64,000 nucleotides of DNA from Bacillota bacterium (GCA_023409535.1 JAEYGZ010000046.1:186001-250000), one strand, 5' to 3'. Shown: positions 1-9,683, counted from the first letter of the stretch. A program made the numbers and translations. The notes: generated by a model not told the origin, from the sequence alone.

Positions 1-675
1 ATCGCAAGCCTTGACAATATTGACGTTGAAGGAATATTTTCTCATTTTGCATGTGCGGATGAAACAGATAAAACAAGTGCGAAGAAACAATTAAGCAGAT
101 ACAGGAACTTTGTGGATTTACTGGAGAAAGAAGAGCTTTTCATTCCGATCAGGCACATCGCTAACAGCGCGGGTATCATTGAACTCCCGGAGACTTATTT
201 TAATATGGTTCGCTGCGGAATTGCTACCTATGGCATCTATCCGTCCGATGAGGTAAATCAGGCGGAAGTGAAATTGATTCCGGCCATGGAAATTAAGTCC
301 CATATCATCTTTGTTAAGGAGGTGGAGCCGGGAGTCGGTGTCAGCTACGGATCCACTTACATAACCGGGAAGAAGACGAAAATAGCGACGATTCCAGTCG
401 GTTATGCGGACGGCTATTCCAGAAATCTGTCCAATTGCGGAAAGGTGATTATTCATGGGCAGCTTGCACCCATCATCGGCCGTATCTGCATGGATCAGTT
501 TATGGTGGATGTCACCGGTATCGGCGATGTCAGACAGGGGGATACGGTAACGCTGCTTGGAAGGGATGGGGATGCACTTATATCAGCGGAGGAGTTGTCG
601 GCATGGTCACATTCCTTTGCCTATGAACTGGTATGTACGGTTGGTACGAGAATTCCCAGAGAATATCTTTCATAA
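1..675 (+). CDS. alr: Alanine racemase, 5'-truncated by window edge
   Basis: This is the C-terminal 224 residues of a PLP-dependent alanine racemase, which interconverts L- and D-alanine for peptidoglycan. The reading frame is open from base 1, so the N-terminal PLP-lysine part lies outside the window. Visible family motifs are HIANSAG (substrate barrel end), GVGVSYGSTY with the catalytic tyrosine at about residue 116 of the fragment, and RICMDQFMVDV near the C-terminal beta domain. The end, GTRIPREYL, is typical of the family. An internal GTG at 112 is not a real start because homology continues upstream of it. A mazF-type gene follows on the same strand, the common Firmicutes order alr-(mazE)-mazF. 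Identification is firm. Confidence 0.96.
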   Translation: MASLDNIDVEGIFSHFACADETDKTSAKKQLSRYRNFVDLLEKEELFIPIRHIANSAGIIELPETYFNMVRCGIATYGIYPSDEVNQAEVKLIPAMEIKSHIIFVKEVEPGVGVSYGSTYITGKKTKIATIPVGYADGYSRNLSNCGKVIIHGQLAPIIGRICMDQFMVDVTGIGDVRQGDTVTLLGRDGDALISAEELSAWSHSFAYELVCTVGTRIPREYLS

Positions 676-765
676 ATAATCCCGGCAGCCAGGCAGAAAT
701 GATTCTGAACTTCTAAAAAATAGATACACTTTATGGAATACACACGAAGAAAGTGGAAATAATAA

Positions 766-866
766 GATGTGTGAATTATTAAAGCACATAATTCATACGG
801 CAAATTTGTGTCTGCCAAATGTGAAAGCACTGCTTTCACATCTCAAATTCGAAGGTTTTGGCAGCA
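766..866 (+). other. Structured intergenic leader before mazF
   Basis: Three complementary pairs are visible. TGAATTAT (772-779) pairs with ATAATTCA (788-795). CTGCCAAA (812-819) pairs with TTTGGCAG (857-864). Inside the second pair, 820-840 is a palindrome (TGTGAAAGCA/TGCTTTCACA). No MazE-like or ribbon-helix-helix ORF is present in the 217 bases between alr and mazF. The structure could be an mRNA leader or an operator; no function is assigned. Confidence 0.4.
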
Positions 867-892
867 TGGAGGCTTAGCGTAACAATTGGAGT

Positions 893-1258
893 GTGAATAA
901 AGTGGTAATAAAACGAGGAGACATATTTTATGCTGATCTGAGACCGGTTGTGGGATCGGAGCAAGGTGGTGTAAGGCCTGTTTTGATTATTCAGAACGAT
1001 ACAGGCAATAAACATAGCCCAACGGTGATCTGTGCGGCTATAACATCAAAGATGAATAAAGCCAAGCTCCCTACCCATGTGGAATTAGATGCCGAGAAAT
1101 ATGGAATAGTAAAGGATTCTGTTATCTTGTTGGAACAGGTCAGAACCATTGATAAGTCCAGATTAAAGGAAAAGGTGTGTCATTTGGACCGGGATGTATT
1201 AAAGAAAATCGATAAGGCATTGATTATCAGCTTTTCTTTGGATACATATTTCAGATAG
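893..1258 (+). CDS. ndoA: MazF/PemK-type endoribonuclease toxin (EndoA)
   Basis: A 121-residue protein of normal length for the MazF/PemK/EndoA family, ribosome-independent endoribonucleases that cut single-stranded mRNA at short motifs. Family landmarks are RGDIFYADL near the N-terminus, with the conserved Arg, then G-x-RPVLIIQND, the CAAITSK strand with the catalytic Thr region, and LLEQVRTIDKSRL. The start is GTG at 893, behind GGAG at about 885. The gene lies downstream of alr as in Bacillus subtilis. The usual antitoxin gene is absent from the intervening sequence, so the antitoxin is elsewhere, highly diverged, or replaced. A terminator follows directly. Confidence 0.93.
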   Translation: MNKVVIKRGDIFYADLRPVVGSEQGGVRPVLIIQNDTGNKHSPTVICAAITSKMNKAKLPTHVELDAEKYGIVKDSVILLEQVRTIDKSRLKEKVCHLDRDVLKKIDKALIISFSLDTYFR

Positions 1259-1261
1259 ACA

Positions 1262-1291
1262 AAAAAGGAACCTGACAAGGGTTCCTTTTTT
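1262..1291 (+). terminator. Rho-independent terminator after mazF
   Basis: GGAACC and GGGTTCC flank a short TGACAA loop, followed by a run of six T. It sits immediately behind the mazF stop codon. The remaining bases to 1570 are AT-rich and show no gene. Confidence 0.85.
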
Positions 1292-1570
1292 GCAGCGTTT
1301 GCGTCAGCAAGCGCTGATAGCGTATAATAGGGTGGGAGTAGAAAGTGTTTTATCACTGTCTGAGAAAATTATAACGAGGAAATGTGTACATATTGTGACT
1401 ATATTATAAAATCTGTATAAAAAAGAAAAAATACTATATAAACAAGAGAGGAAAATTTTATAAAAAGATAGAAATCAGTAACGATGAAATTACGGGATGC
1501 AGTATTTAAAAATCTATGGTAAAATTGCTGTATAAAATCACGGTATTATTCATTTCCTTGTAGGAATTGC

Positions 1571-1599
1571 TTGATATCGTCATTTTTTTTGTGTAGAAT
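1571..1599 (+). promoter_or_regulatory. Sigma-A-type promoter for the sensor kinase operon
   Basis: TTGATA at 1571 and TAGAAT at 1594 are separated by 17 bases. The site is 46 bases upstream of the kinase start codon, and no other gene lies between. Confidence 0.6.
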
Positions 1600-1644
1600 T
1601 ATGGTAAATACTCAGTTTGGACCTTATAGGGCGGGAGGATTACC

Positions 1645-3471
1645 ATGACGAGATCTAATTTGAATAATCTGACAATCAGAAATAAGCTCTTATTAATTTA
1701 TGCGGTTTGTGTGTTGATACCTATTATATTGACGGATACTGTGATTATGTATAATGTGAACTCCAATTATAAAGGGAGCCGTTATCGTGAAATGCAGCAT
1801 GCCATGGAGCGTGTTGAATATAATCTGAGTGAGTTCGTAAGCACCTGCATCTTATTTACCAATAATATGTACATGGATAATATATTGGATAAATTCTTAA
1901 ATAAAAAGTATTCCAGCAACATTGATTATTATGATGAATATACCAAAATGCTTGATAACAACAGCCTTAGCTATAACTATAATTACGGACTGCTTTATAA
2001 AATTGAGATATTCGCGGATAATGCTTCCATCATCGGCGGAGGCAAGATTTCAACGCTGGCTTCTGTGAAGAATACCAATTGGTATCAGGAATATAAGAAG
2101 AGCGGCAGAGGAACCTTCCTTTATATCTATTATGATGAAGCGAAAAAATTCATTCCGGGCAGTGGTACCTGCCGAACCATCAGTATTATGCGGACCCTGG
2201 ACTATTACGGGAATAAAGGCATCGAAAAGGTGTTGAAAATCGATATTGATTATAATGAAATGCTGATGGATGTCCTGAATGAAAAGATAGACGGTAAAAT
2301 TTATGTAAGAAATAAAGACTTTATTCTGTTTTCAAATCAGCCAAATACCAGTGGTATGAGAATATTTGAGGAGGCTGATACACTGGATGGAATAGTGCCG
2401 ACGATGACCAAAACCTTCAATACCGGTAATCAGGAGTGGGAGATTCTTGTCTTCTCGAAGGACACCCCCTTCTGGAACATACTGTTTCAAAACAAAGGCC
2501 TGCTCTTCCTGATTCTGCTGAATATATTCATTCCAACAGCACTGATCTATCTGGTTGGAATATCCATCAGCCATCGGCTTTCTTTGGTAGCCGACTATAT
2601 GGGCAGGGTGGAGAAGGAACAGTTTGAGGTGATACATACGGCGGAAGGCGAGGATGAGATCGGGATGCTGATCCGAAGCTATAATATGATGGTGCTTCGG
2701 ATCAAGGAGCTGATTGAGGTTGTTTTCCGCGGGAATGCAGAAAAGCAGGCCCTGGAGCTTTCCAAAAAGCAGGCGGAGCTGAATGCGATCCAGAGCCAGG
2801 TAAATCCGCATTTTTTATTTAATACCTTAGAGACGATCCGGATGAGAAGCTTGATTAAAGGTGAGCACGAAACCGCAGATATCATCGGTGAGCTGGCGGT
2901 TTTATTCAGAAAGAGCATGCACTGGGGCGCGGATTATATTACCCTCGATGAGGAAATGAATTTTATTGAAAAGTATATCAATATACAGAAATACCGGTAT
3001 GGCGATAAGATTACATTCTACCGTTATATTATGGAGGAATGCAGACAGCTGAAGATACCAAAGCTGACCATCAGCAATTTTATTGAAAATGCCTGCGTTC
3101 ACGGGATTGAGACCTGGTCTCACGAGGGAGTGATCTCACTTACCGTAACAAAAAATGACCGGTATCTGTTCATTGAGATATCGGATAACGGGAGGGGCTT
3201 TGAGGAAAGCCGTCTGGAGGAAATCCGCCGGATGATCGCCGGTGCGGATATTCAAATGTTAGGAGGAGCGGAAAGTACAGGAATCCTCAATACGTATCTT
3301 AGACTTAAGATGTATAGTGACAGCCGGGTTGAGTTTGAAATAGACAGTAAACCTGAAAACGGTACCGATATTACAATTAAGATGCCGCTTGAACTTGTGC
3401 AAGGGACGATAAAATTGACGGATAAAACAGACGGGGAGGTAAGTTCAGATGATCAGAGTAATGATAGTTGA
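1645..3471 (+). CDS. YesM-type sensor histidine kinase
   Basis: A 608-residue membrane histidine kinase of the YesM/LytS-like His_kinase family. A transmembrane helix at about 13-33 is followed by a large extracytoplasmic sensor region (about 35-275, dCache-like in size), a second helix at about 283-307 and a HAMP segment at about 308-360. The cytoplasmic part has VNPHFLFNTLE with the phospho-accepting His at about 389, the N-box NFIENACVHG at about 478 and the G-box DNGRGF. The start ATG follows GGGCGGGAGG. It overlaps the next gene, an AraC-type regulator, by 23 bases, which fixes the cognate pair. The adjacent LplA/B/C-type importer suggests that it senses an oligosaccharide. The ligand is inferred only from context. 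Confidence 0.94.
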   Translation: MTRSNLNNLTIRNKLLLIYAVCVLIPIILTDTVIMYNVNSNYKGSRYREMQHAMERVEYNLSEFVSTCILFTNNMYMDNILDKFLNKKYSSNIDYYDEYTKMLDNNSLSYNYNYGLLYKIEIFADNASIIGGGKISTLASVKNTNWYQEYKKSGRGTFLYIYYDEAKKFIPGSGTCRTISIMRTLDYYGNKGIEKVLKIDIDYNEMLMDVLNEKIDGKIYVRNKDFILFSNQPNTSGMRIFEEADTLDGIVPTMTKTFNTGNQEWEILVFSKDTPFWNILFQNKGLLFLILLNIFIPTALIYLVGISISHRLSLVADYMGRVEKEQFEVIHTAEGEDEIGMLIRSYNMMVLRIKELIEVVFRGNAEKQALELSKKQAELNAIQSQVNPHFLFNTLETIRMRSLIKGEHETADIIGELAVLFRKSMHWGADYITLDEEMNFIEKYINIQKYRYGDKITFYRYIMEECRQLKIPKLTISNFIENACVHGIETWSHEGVISLTVTKNDRYLFIEISDNGRGFEESRLEEIRRMIAGADIQMLGGAESTGILNTYLRLKMYSDSRVEFEIDSKPENGTDITIKMPLELVQGTIKLTDKTDGEVSSDDQSNDS

Positions 3472-5071
3472 TGATGAACCGTATATCAGACAGGGTTTGA
3501 AAATTCTGATTAATTGGGAGCAATACGGATTTTCGGTATGCGCAGAAGCTGCAAACGGCAAAGAAGCCTTGGAGCTTATGGGGCAAAATGAGTTTGATCT
3601 GGTCATTACAGATATTAAAATGCCGAATATGAGCGGAATAGAGCTGCTGGAGCATACCAGGGAAGCGATATCAAATAAGATAAGCTTTATCATACTCAGC
3701 GGCTTCAGTGATTTTGAATATGCGAAGAAGGCAATTAAATACCAGGTGGTTGATTATATTCTAAAGCCTGTTCAGAAGGAGGAGATGCTCAGAGTACTTG
3801 AGTCTTATAAAGAAAGACATTTTCGAAAGCTTGCAGACAATAAGAAGCTGGAGGATTCAAATAAAATTCTGTTTGACCGTAATTTAGCTTATCTTCTCTC
3901 CGGCAGATATCATCAGGATAATCTGGAATATGTGAAAAAATACCTTGCCGACAGTGGAAGGGTACAGTATATCAATATAGAGTTTGATGCCTCGGAGGAA
4001 AGGTTTAAGATACTTACCCAGGAGGAAAGGATGACAGTCAGGGGCCTTTTATATGATACACTGGGTATTTTCCTGGGAGATCACAGGTATCATGCATGCA
4101 TGGAAGCAAAGCCCGGTGAGGATATCTACGGGATAGGATTTATTTTTGCAAAAAAGCTGGCAGAAGAAGCGGGACTTAGTGAAAAGGAATATATCCGGAA
4201 GCTATATGGAAAAATCAGTGAAAACTTACCTTACCGGATCCTTATTTATATTGGCCAGACCGTAGGAGAGATCGGTCAGATATCGGAATCCTACAAATCG
4301 GCTGCCATTGCCAGAACCTTTCAGCTGTTCTCATATGTCAAGGATATCGCATATTACGATGAAATTGACAGTAAGCCCGATACAGGCCATGCGACCGTAG
4401 ACAAGGAGCTGATGGACGGCCTGGTTCATGCAGTGGAAGAAAATGAGACAGAAAGCATTAACCAGAGGATTGATACCGTCTATGATCATTTTAAGGAATT
4501 GGCCACAACACCCGATATCATCAGGATGAATTTGAATTATCTGCTGTTTAATCTGATCAGTCTGGCAAAAGATGCAGATCCGAATTTTGATCAGGGAGAA
4601 GTTTATAAAATGATCAGCCAGGGAGGCTATGAACAGATTGTGGTACGGGGAAGTGTAAAGCATTTTAAGGAATTTATCCTGGAATTTTCCGACTATCTGT
4701 TTCAGATGAGACAGCATGCCTTCAGCGGCGTATTGTCTAAAATTGAAAAAGAAATCACCGAGAACTATAAGAATAATCTGAGTTTAAAGTCTCTCGGTGA
4801 GAAATATTACATCAACAGCGCTTACCTGGGCCAGATATTCAAGCGCCAATACGGTTACTCCTTCAAGGATTATCTGAATAATGTAAGGATTGACCGTGCG
4901 GCCGAGCTATTGATCCGTTCGGATGAAAAGGTCTATCTGATTGCGGATGCAGTCGGTTTTAACAACACGGATTACTTTATCAACAAATTTGTTCAAATCA
5001 AAGGAACCACACCCCTGCAATACCGTAAATCCTATAGAAAACCGGATAAGGTACATTGTGAAAAGAATTAG
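3449..5071 (+). CDS. YesN-type response regulator, AraC family
   Basis: A 540-residue response regulator. The N-terminal receiver domain has the acidic pocket VDDE at 8-10, the phospho-acceptor Asp55 in LVITDIKMP, and the conserved Lys in ILKPV near 106. A long central linker of about 300 residues is typical of YesN-like proteins. The C-terminal 100 residues hold two AraC helix-turn-helix motifs (SLKSLGEKYYINSAYLGQIF and the DAVGFNNTDYFINKFVQIKG region). It starts inside the end of the kinase gene behind GGGGAGG and is translationally coupled to it. It probably activates the downstream sugar importer. Confidence 0.94.
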   Translation: MIRVMIVDDEPYIRQGLKILINWEQYGFSVCAEAANGKEALELMGQNEFDLVITDIKMPNMSGIELLEHTREAISNKISFIILSGFSDFEYAKKAIKYQVVDYILKPVQKEEMLRVLESYKERHFRKLADNKKLEDSNKILFDRNLAYLLSGRYHQDNLEYVKKYLADSGRVQYINIEFDASEERFKILTQEERMTVRGLLYDTLGIFLGDHRYHACMEAKPGEDIYGIGFIFAKKLAEEAGLSEKEYIRKLYGKISENLPYRILIYIGQTVGEIGQISESYKSAAIARTFQLFSYVKDIAYYDEIDSKPDTGHATVDKELMDGLVHAVEENETESINQRIDTVYDHFKELATTPDIIRMNLNYLLFNLISLAKDADPNFDQGEVYKMISQGGYEQIVVRGSVKHFKEFILEFSDYLFQMRQHAFSGVLSKIEKEITENYKNNLSLKSLGEKYYINSAYLGQIFKRQYGYSFKDYLNNVRIDRAAELLIRSDEKVYLIADAVGFNNTDYFINKFVQIKGTTPLQYRKSYRKPDKVHCEKN

Positions 5072-5124
5072 AACCCGGCGATTACTGTGCATAATAAACA
5101 AAAAAACGATAACAACTATTCCGT

Positions 5125-5153
5125 TTGACAAAGAATATAATTATTTGTATTTT
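5125..5153 (+). promoter_or_regulatory. Promoter for the LplA-type importer operon
   Basis: TTGACA at 5125 and TATTTT at 5148 are spaced by 17 bases, 120 bases before the lipoprotein start. Because this promoter occupies the upstream in-frame extension, translation from a TTG at 5125 is unlikely, which supports the start at 5275. Confidence 0.55.
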
Positions 5154-5274
5154 GACTATACTTTATTGGTTGATGGTTATGTTCACAAATGTTATGTTAT
5201 TATTAGCTGATTTGTATATTATGCGCAAACCTGTGCTTATATTAGTCAGTAATTATGAAATAGGGAGGAATATC

Positions 5275-7020
5275 ATGAAAAGATTCAAAGTATTGATTTC
5301 TGTATTACTGGTAATCACAATGTTTGGGGGAATTCTTGCCGGATGCGCAAAAGAGAGTAAGGATACCGGCAGCCAGGCAACTACCGCTCCCACAAAGGCT
5401 GCGGATTCCAGTGCAGGATCCGCTGACAGCAAAGAACCCGAAACAAAAGAAGTTAAAATGTTTACCATGTTTAATGCTGTTCCGGGAACAGAGGTTCCGG
5501 ACGATAACCGTTTATTGAAAGCAATTACCGATATTACCGGAGCATGGGCAAAGGTTACCTGGTTAACAGGGCAGACGGCAGATGAAAGAGTTGGCGTTAT
5601 GATTGCCGGAGGCGATTATCCTGATTTTATTACAGGTTCAACAGGCTCAGCGGCTTTACTTGAGGCTGGCGCATTAATCCCCATTGATGAGTATTGGGAT
5701 GAGTATCCGAACATTAAGAGCTATCTGTCGGAAGGCGAGTGGAATAAGGTTCGTGCTGAAGACGGACATATCTACTGGGTTCCCCAGTTCGGTATTATCC
5801 AGGGTGCGGATGCGGCAACCTATCACTGGGATGAGGCATTCTGGATTCAGAAGGACGTTTTGATCTGGGCTGATTTCCCGAAGATCACAACCATGGATCA
5901 GTACTTTGACGTAATCAAGAGATATAAGGAAGCAAATCCCACTACGGCAGACGGCCAGGAAACAGTAGGCTTTACCATGAGCTCTGAGGACTGGAGATAT
6001 TTCGGTATTGAGAATCCTCCGTTATTCCTCATGGGTTATCCCAACGACGGCGCTTGTATTGTAGATCCTAAGACCGAAACCGCAATTGACTATAATACTA
6101 TTCCGGAAGCAAAACCCTATTATCAGAGAATTAATCAGGCATACAATGACGGACTGGTACATCCCGAGACCTTTACCATGTCCTATGATCAATATATCGC
6201 ATTATTATCCACAGGCAGAGTGTTAGGAACCATCGACCAGCTGTGGAACTTTAATACAGCAAATGAAGCACTGGTTACCCAGGGCTTGGTTGGCAAGACC
6301 TATGTTCCACTGCCGATTTCCTATTCAGGCGACGGTGTTCAGCAGTGGCATAGCCCTTCCGCTCTTGATGTATCCAACGGTTTGGCAATTACCACGAGCT
6401 GCAAGGATGTTCCGGGTGCGCTGCAGTTTATGAATGATCTTCTTTCTCCTGAGGTTATGACCTTAAGATCCTGGGGACAGGAAGGTATCGATTATATGGT
6501 AGGCGATGACGGTGTATTCTACAGAACCGAGGAGCAGAGGGCAAACTATGATAATCAGGATTATGTAACGGATAACCTTGTAAATCAGGCTTATGCTTAC
6601 TTCCCTCATTTTGAAGGAATGCTGGCTGATAATAAGAACACACAGGATCCCAAGAACCAGCCAAACGAGTTCTATGATTCCCTGTATGATGTTGAGAAGC
6701 AATTACTGGACGGTTATGGCTATAAAACCTTCCTTGATTTCTTAGGCGAGACAAAGACAGAAAATGAGCCTTGGTATCCGATGTGGTCTTATACCAATAA
6801 CTGGACCGCAGATACACCGGAAGGCCAGGCCAAGAATAAGATCACTGAGCTGAAGCATACCTGGCTTCCGAAGGCTATGATGGCTCCGGCAGATCAGTTT
6901 GATACAATCTGGAATGATTATCAGGCTGCTTACAAGGAAGAGGTTGATATTGATGCATATCTTGATACTCTGAATACAGAGATTCAGAGAAGAGCTGCGG
7001 TTGCCCGAGGTGAGCAATAA
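5275..7020 (+). CDS. Extracellular solute-binding lipoprotein (LplA-like)
   Basis: A 581-residue lipoprotein that captures the substrate of a carbohydrate ABC importer of the LplA/YtcQ type. ATG 5275 was chosen because it follows AGGGAGGAA and begins a textbook lipoprotein signal: Lys/Arg start, hydrophobic core, lipobox LAGC with Cys24. A Ser/Ala/Thr-rich tether follows, then a type I binding-protein fold. The C-terminal half has many aromatic and acidic residues, usual for oligosaccharide binders. Two LplB/LplC-type permeases follow. There is no ATPase in the operon, as is normal for this class, which shares an MsmK-type ATPase encoded elsewhere. The exact sugar cannot be read from sequence. 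Confidence 0.92.
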   Translation: MKRFKVLISVLLVITMFGGILAGCAKESKDTGSQATTAPTKAADSSAGSADSKEPETKEVKMFTMFNAVPGTEVPDDNRLLKAITDITGAWAKVTWLTGQTADERVGVMIAGGDYPDFITGSTGSAALLEAGALIPIDEYWDEYPNIKSYLSEGEWNKVRAEDGHIYWVPQFGIIQGADAATYHWDEAFWIQKDVLIWADFPKITTMDQYFDVIKRYKEANPTTADGQETVGFTMSSEDWRYFGIENPPLFLMGYPNDGACIVDPKTETAIDYNTIPEAKPYYQRINQAYNDGLVHPETFTMSYDQYIALLSTGRVLGTIDQLWNFNTANEALVTQGLVGKTYVPLPISYSGDGVQQWHSPSALDVSNGLAITTSCKDVPGALQFMNDLLSPEVMTLRSWGQEGIDYMVGDDGVFYRTEEQRANYDNQDYVTDNLVNQAYAYFPHFEGMLADNKNTQDPKNQPNEFYDSLYDVEKQLLDGYGYKTFLDFLGETKTENEPWYPMWSYTNNWTADTPEGQAKNKITELKHTWLPKAMMAPADQFDTIWNDYQAAYKEEVDIDAYLDTLNTEIQRRAAVARGEQ

Positions 7021-7042
7021 TATAGTGCTGACATGATCAATT

Positions 7043-7080
7043 ATGGGGTGTCTTAATCCGATTAAGGCACCCCATTTTAA
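7043..7080 (+). terminator. Intra-operonic attenuator hairpin
   Basis: Fifteen-base arms (7043-7057 and 7061-7075) with one G-T wobble flank a 3-base loop and are followed by TTTT. The hairpin lies between the binding-protein gene and the first permease gene. It probably lets more binding-protein mRNA accumulate than permease mRNA. Confidence 0.8.
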
Positions 7081-7116
7081 AAAGAGTACTGCAAGGCGGT
7101 AGAATGGAGACTTATT

Positions 7117-8745
7117 ATGAAAATGCGCAAACCTTATTATATTATTATTGCCGTATTATGTTTTGCAGCAATAATCAATATTTTTCTTCCATATCTTAAG
7201 CTTCCAGAGAGAGAACAATTAAGTGAAGGCAGTGTCTTGAACCTTGAGCAGGCAGCCTTGGACAGCCATATCATTGATCGGATTGCAAAAGAGGAAGATA
7301 TAAAAAGAGCTGTAATCTATGATATTGCAAAGAATGTAATCAGGGGGAAGGATTTTGAAGTCATCGCAGAAGATCTGGAGGAAGAGGATTATTACATAGT
7401 TGATGTTGTAAAGGCCGGACTGAACGAAAAAATATCTGAATTACAGGTAATCGACGAATATAACAATACGGAATTCGGTTTCTTCAGTACGATAAAACTG
7501 GCGGTCTCGGTGATAAACCATTTGGACCAGGACATTATAGATTCCGTTATTGTCATTATAACAATGATAGGTACAATTTTACTTTCCTTATTCGCCGGCG
7601 GCTATATATTACTTACCAGAGGTGCAAAAAAATACAAGTTTGTCAGAAGAATTTCAATCGTTATTGTTCTGCTGTCCCTCCTGGGATTAATCAGTTCCAA
7701 CTCTATCAGCATCGGTGCGCTTCAGGTGGAACAATTTTATGCGAATAACTGGGGAGTTGGCTTCTTTGCATTAATTATTACACATCTGCTGGTTTGGATC
7801 ATTGCAACGATTGCCTCCTATCATGAACAGGTTGCAGGTTTTGTTACCTGGAGAATGGTTGTCAGACAGAAGCAGCTGATTATTATGACGATCCCCTTTA
7901 TTATTTATGCTTTTATTTTTTACTATTATCCCCTGGCCGGATGGACGATGGCATTTCAGAAGTTTAAGCCGGCAGCAGAAACACAGATATGGGTTGCATG
8001 GGAAAAATTCAAGTTTCTGTTCGCTAATAAGGAATTCATCATGGTATTTCGCAATACCGTTGCCATGAGTGTGATTAATTTAGTTTTCAGTTTTGTATTT
8101 GCAATTGCTTTTGCTTTATTATTAAATGAAGTCAGAAGCATCAAGGGTAAGAAATTTGTACAGACCGTATCTTATTTACCCCACTTTCTATCCTGGATTA
8201 TTGTTGCAGGTATTGTTCAGGATGTGCTGTCCATGGAGACAGGTATCATTAATACTACACTGATCCATACCAATCTTATTCCAAGTGCCATTAACTTTTT
8301 TGCGGATCCGAAGTATTTCTGGTGGATTATCGCATTTGCAGTAGTCTGGAAGGAAACCGGATGGAACAGTATTATTTATCTGGCTTCCATGACCTCCATC
8401 AATCCGGACCTGTATGAAGCGGCAGCCATTGACGGCGCCGGAAGAATAAAGAAAATGTTCCATATCACACTTCCGGGCATCAGGTCCACCATCTTTGTAT
8501 TATTGATTATCAATCTGGGTATGATCATGAACTCCGGTTTTGAGGCGCAGTATCTCTTAGGTAAGGACCTTAACAGGGCTACCTCCCAGGTTATCGATAT
8601 ATATGTTCTTAATTACTCCTTTGGCGCCGGTATTGACTTCTCTCTTGGTACCGCAGCAGGTATCTTTAAGAGTGTCGTCAGTATCCTGTTAATATTCGTT
8701 GCGAACCGTGCTGCAAAGGCAGCCGGCCAGGAACGGTTATTCTAA
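7117..8745 (+). CDS. ABC sugar permease, LplB-like, with long N-terminal extension
   Basis: A 542-residue membrane protein. The C-terminal 290 residues are an ordinary LplB-type permease: the RQKQLIIMTIPFIIYAFIFY start helix and the EAA loop EAAAIDGAGRIKKMFHITLP at about 434. LplB proteins are usually near 310 residues. This one carries about 245 extra N-terminal residues: a helix at about 7-25, an acidic extracytoplasmic stretch at about 30-135, then three more predicted helices (about 141-165, 178-196 and 207-233). The frame is continuous and base composition matches the neighbours, so it is a genuine fusion or extension, not a start error. It pairs with the next permease gene. The role of the extension is unknown; it could gate or sense through the permease. 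Confidence 0.9.
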   Translation: MKMRKPYYIIIAVLCFAAIINIFLPYLKLPEREQLSEGSVLNLEQAALDSHIIDRIAKEEDIKRAVIYDIAKNVIRGKDFEVIAEDLEEEDYYIVDVVKAGLNEKISELQVIDEYNNTEFGFFSTIKLAVSVINHLDQDIIDSVIVIITMIGTILLSLFAGGYILLTRGAKKYKFVRRISIVIVLLSLLGLISSNSISIGALQVEQFYANNWGVGFFALIITHLLVWIIATIASYHEQVAGFVTWRMVVRQKQLIIMTIPFIIYAFIFYYYPLAGWTMAFQKFKPAAETQIWVAWEKFKFLFANKEFIMVFRNTVAMSVINLVFSFVFAIAFALLLNEVRSIKGKKFVQTVSYLPHFLSWIIVAGIVQDVLSMETGIINTTLIHTNLIPSAINFFADPKYFWWIIAFAVVWKETGWNSIIYLASMTSINPDLYEAAAIDGAGRIKKMFHITLPGIRSTIFVLLIINLGMIMNSGFEAQYLLGKDLNRATSQVIDIYVLNYSFGAGIDFSLGTAAGIFKSVVSILLIFVANRAAKAAGQERLF

Positions 8746-8762
8746 AGGAAGGGGGAATAAGT

Positions 8763-9653
8763 ATGAAGAAGAAAAAGAAAAAAAGTAAGGCAGACATTAC
8801 ATTTATCATAATTAATACCTTGGTTTTAGGACTCTTTTGTATCGTCACCCTATATCCTATTCTGAATACCCTGGCTGTCTCATTAAACGACGGTATGGAT
8901 GCGGTACGCGGAGGAATTTATCTCGTACCCAGAAAATTTACCTGGCAGAACTTTTATACGGTAATCACCAAGGATAATATACCTATTGCCATTCGGATTT
9001 CCGTGGCCAGAACAGTGATAGGAACGTTTCTCAGTATGTTTGTTACCGCATTAATTGCATATGTTCTATCCAGAAAGGAATTCCTTTTTAATAAGCAGAT
9101 ATCACTGCTTTACGTTCTTACCATGTATGTGAACGGCGGTCTGGTGCCTACCTTACTGTTGTATAAAGGGTTAGGACTTATGAATAATTTCTGGGTATAC
9201 ATCATTCCGGGTATGGTCAGTGCATTTAATATGATTGTTATCAGGACATTTATGAATGGGCTTCCGGATAGTTTTGTGGAATCGGCCCAGGTGGACGGAG
9301 CCGGGCATATGAGAATATTTTTCCGGATCATCCTGCCCTTATGTAAGCCGGTTCTCGCGACCGTAGCATTATTTATCGCGGTAGGCCAGTGGAATTCCTG
9401 GTTTGATGCCATGATCTACAATAATAACCGACCGGATTTAACCACACTGCAGTATGAATTAATGAAATTGCTGACATCAGTTTCACAACAGCAGGGCAGT
9501 GCCAGTACCATGAAAAATGCCGCCAATCAAGTGACTCCTATCTCAATTCGTTCCGCTACGGCAATATTTACTGCGTTGCCCATCGTCTGCTTATATCCGT
9601 TTCTGCAGCGTTATTTCATCAGCGGTATGATGATCGGCGGTGTAAAAGAATAG
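8763..9653 (+). CDS. ABC sugar permease, LplC-like
   Basis: A 296-residue, six-helix permease of the carbohydrate ABC importer family, partner of the preceding permease. The EAA loop is seen as ESAQVDGAGHMRIFFRIILPL at about 178. The Lys-rich cytoplasmic N-terminus and the C-terminal QRYFISGMMIGGVKE end are classic for LplC/YtcP proteins. The start ATG follows GGAAGGGGGAA and lies 17 bases after the upstream stop, so the two permeases are co-translated. The importer lacks a dedicated ATPase here. Confidence 0.94.
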   Translation: MKKKKKKSKADITFIIINTLVLGLFCIVTLYPILNTLAVSLNDGMDAVRGGIYLVPRKFTWQNFYTVITKDNIPIAIRISVARTVIGTFLSMFVTALIAYVLSRKEFLFNKQISLLYVLTMYVNGGLVPTLLLYKGLGLMNNFWVYIIPGMVSAFNMIVIRTFMNGLPDSFVESAQVDGAGHMRIFFRIILPLCKPVLATVALFIAVGQWNSWFDAMIYNNNRPDLTTLQYELMKLLTSVSQQQGSASTMKNAANQVTPISIRSATAIFTALPIVCLYPFLQRYFISGMMIGGVKE

Positions 9654-9683
9654 GGCTGCTGTATTTTATTACACAGCTGTCAA

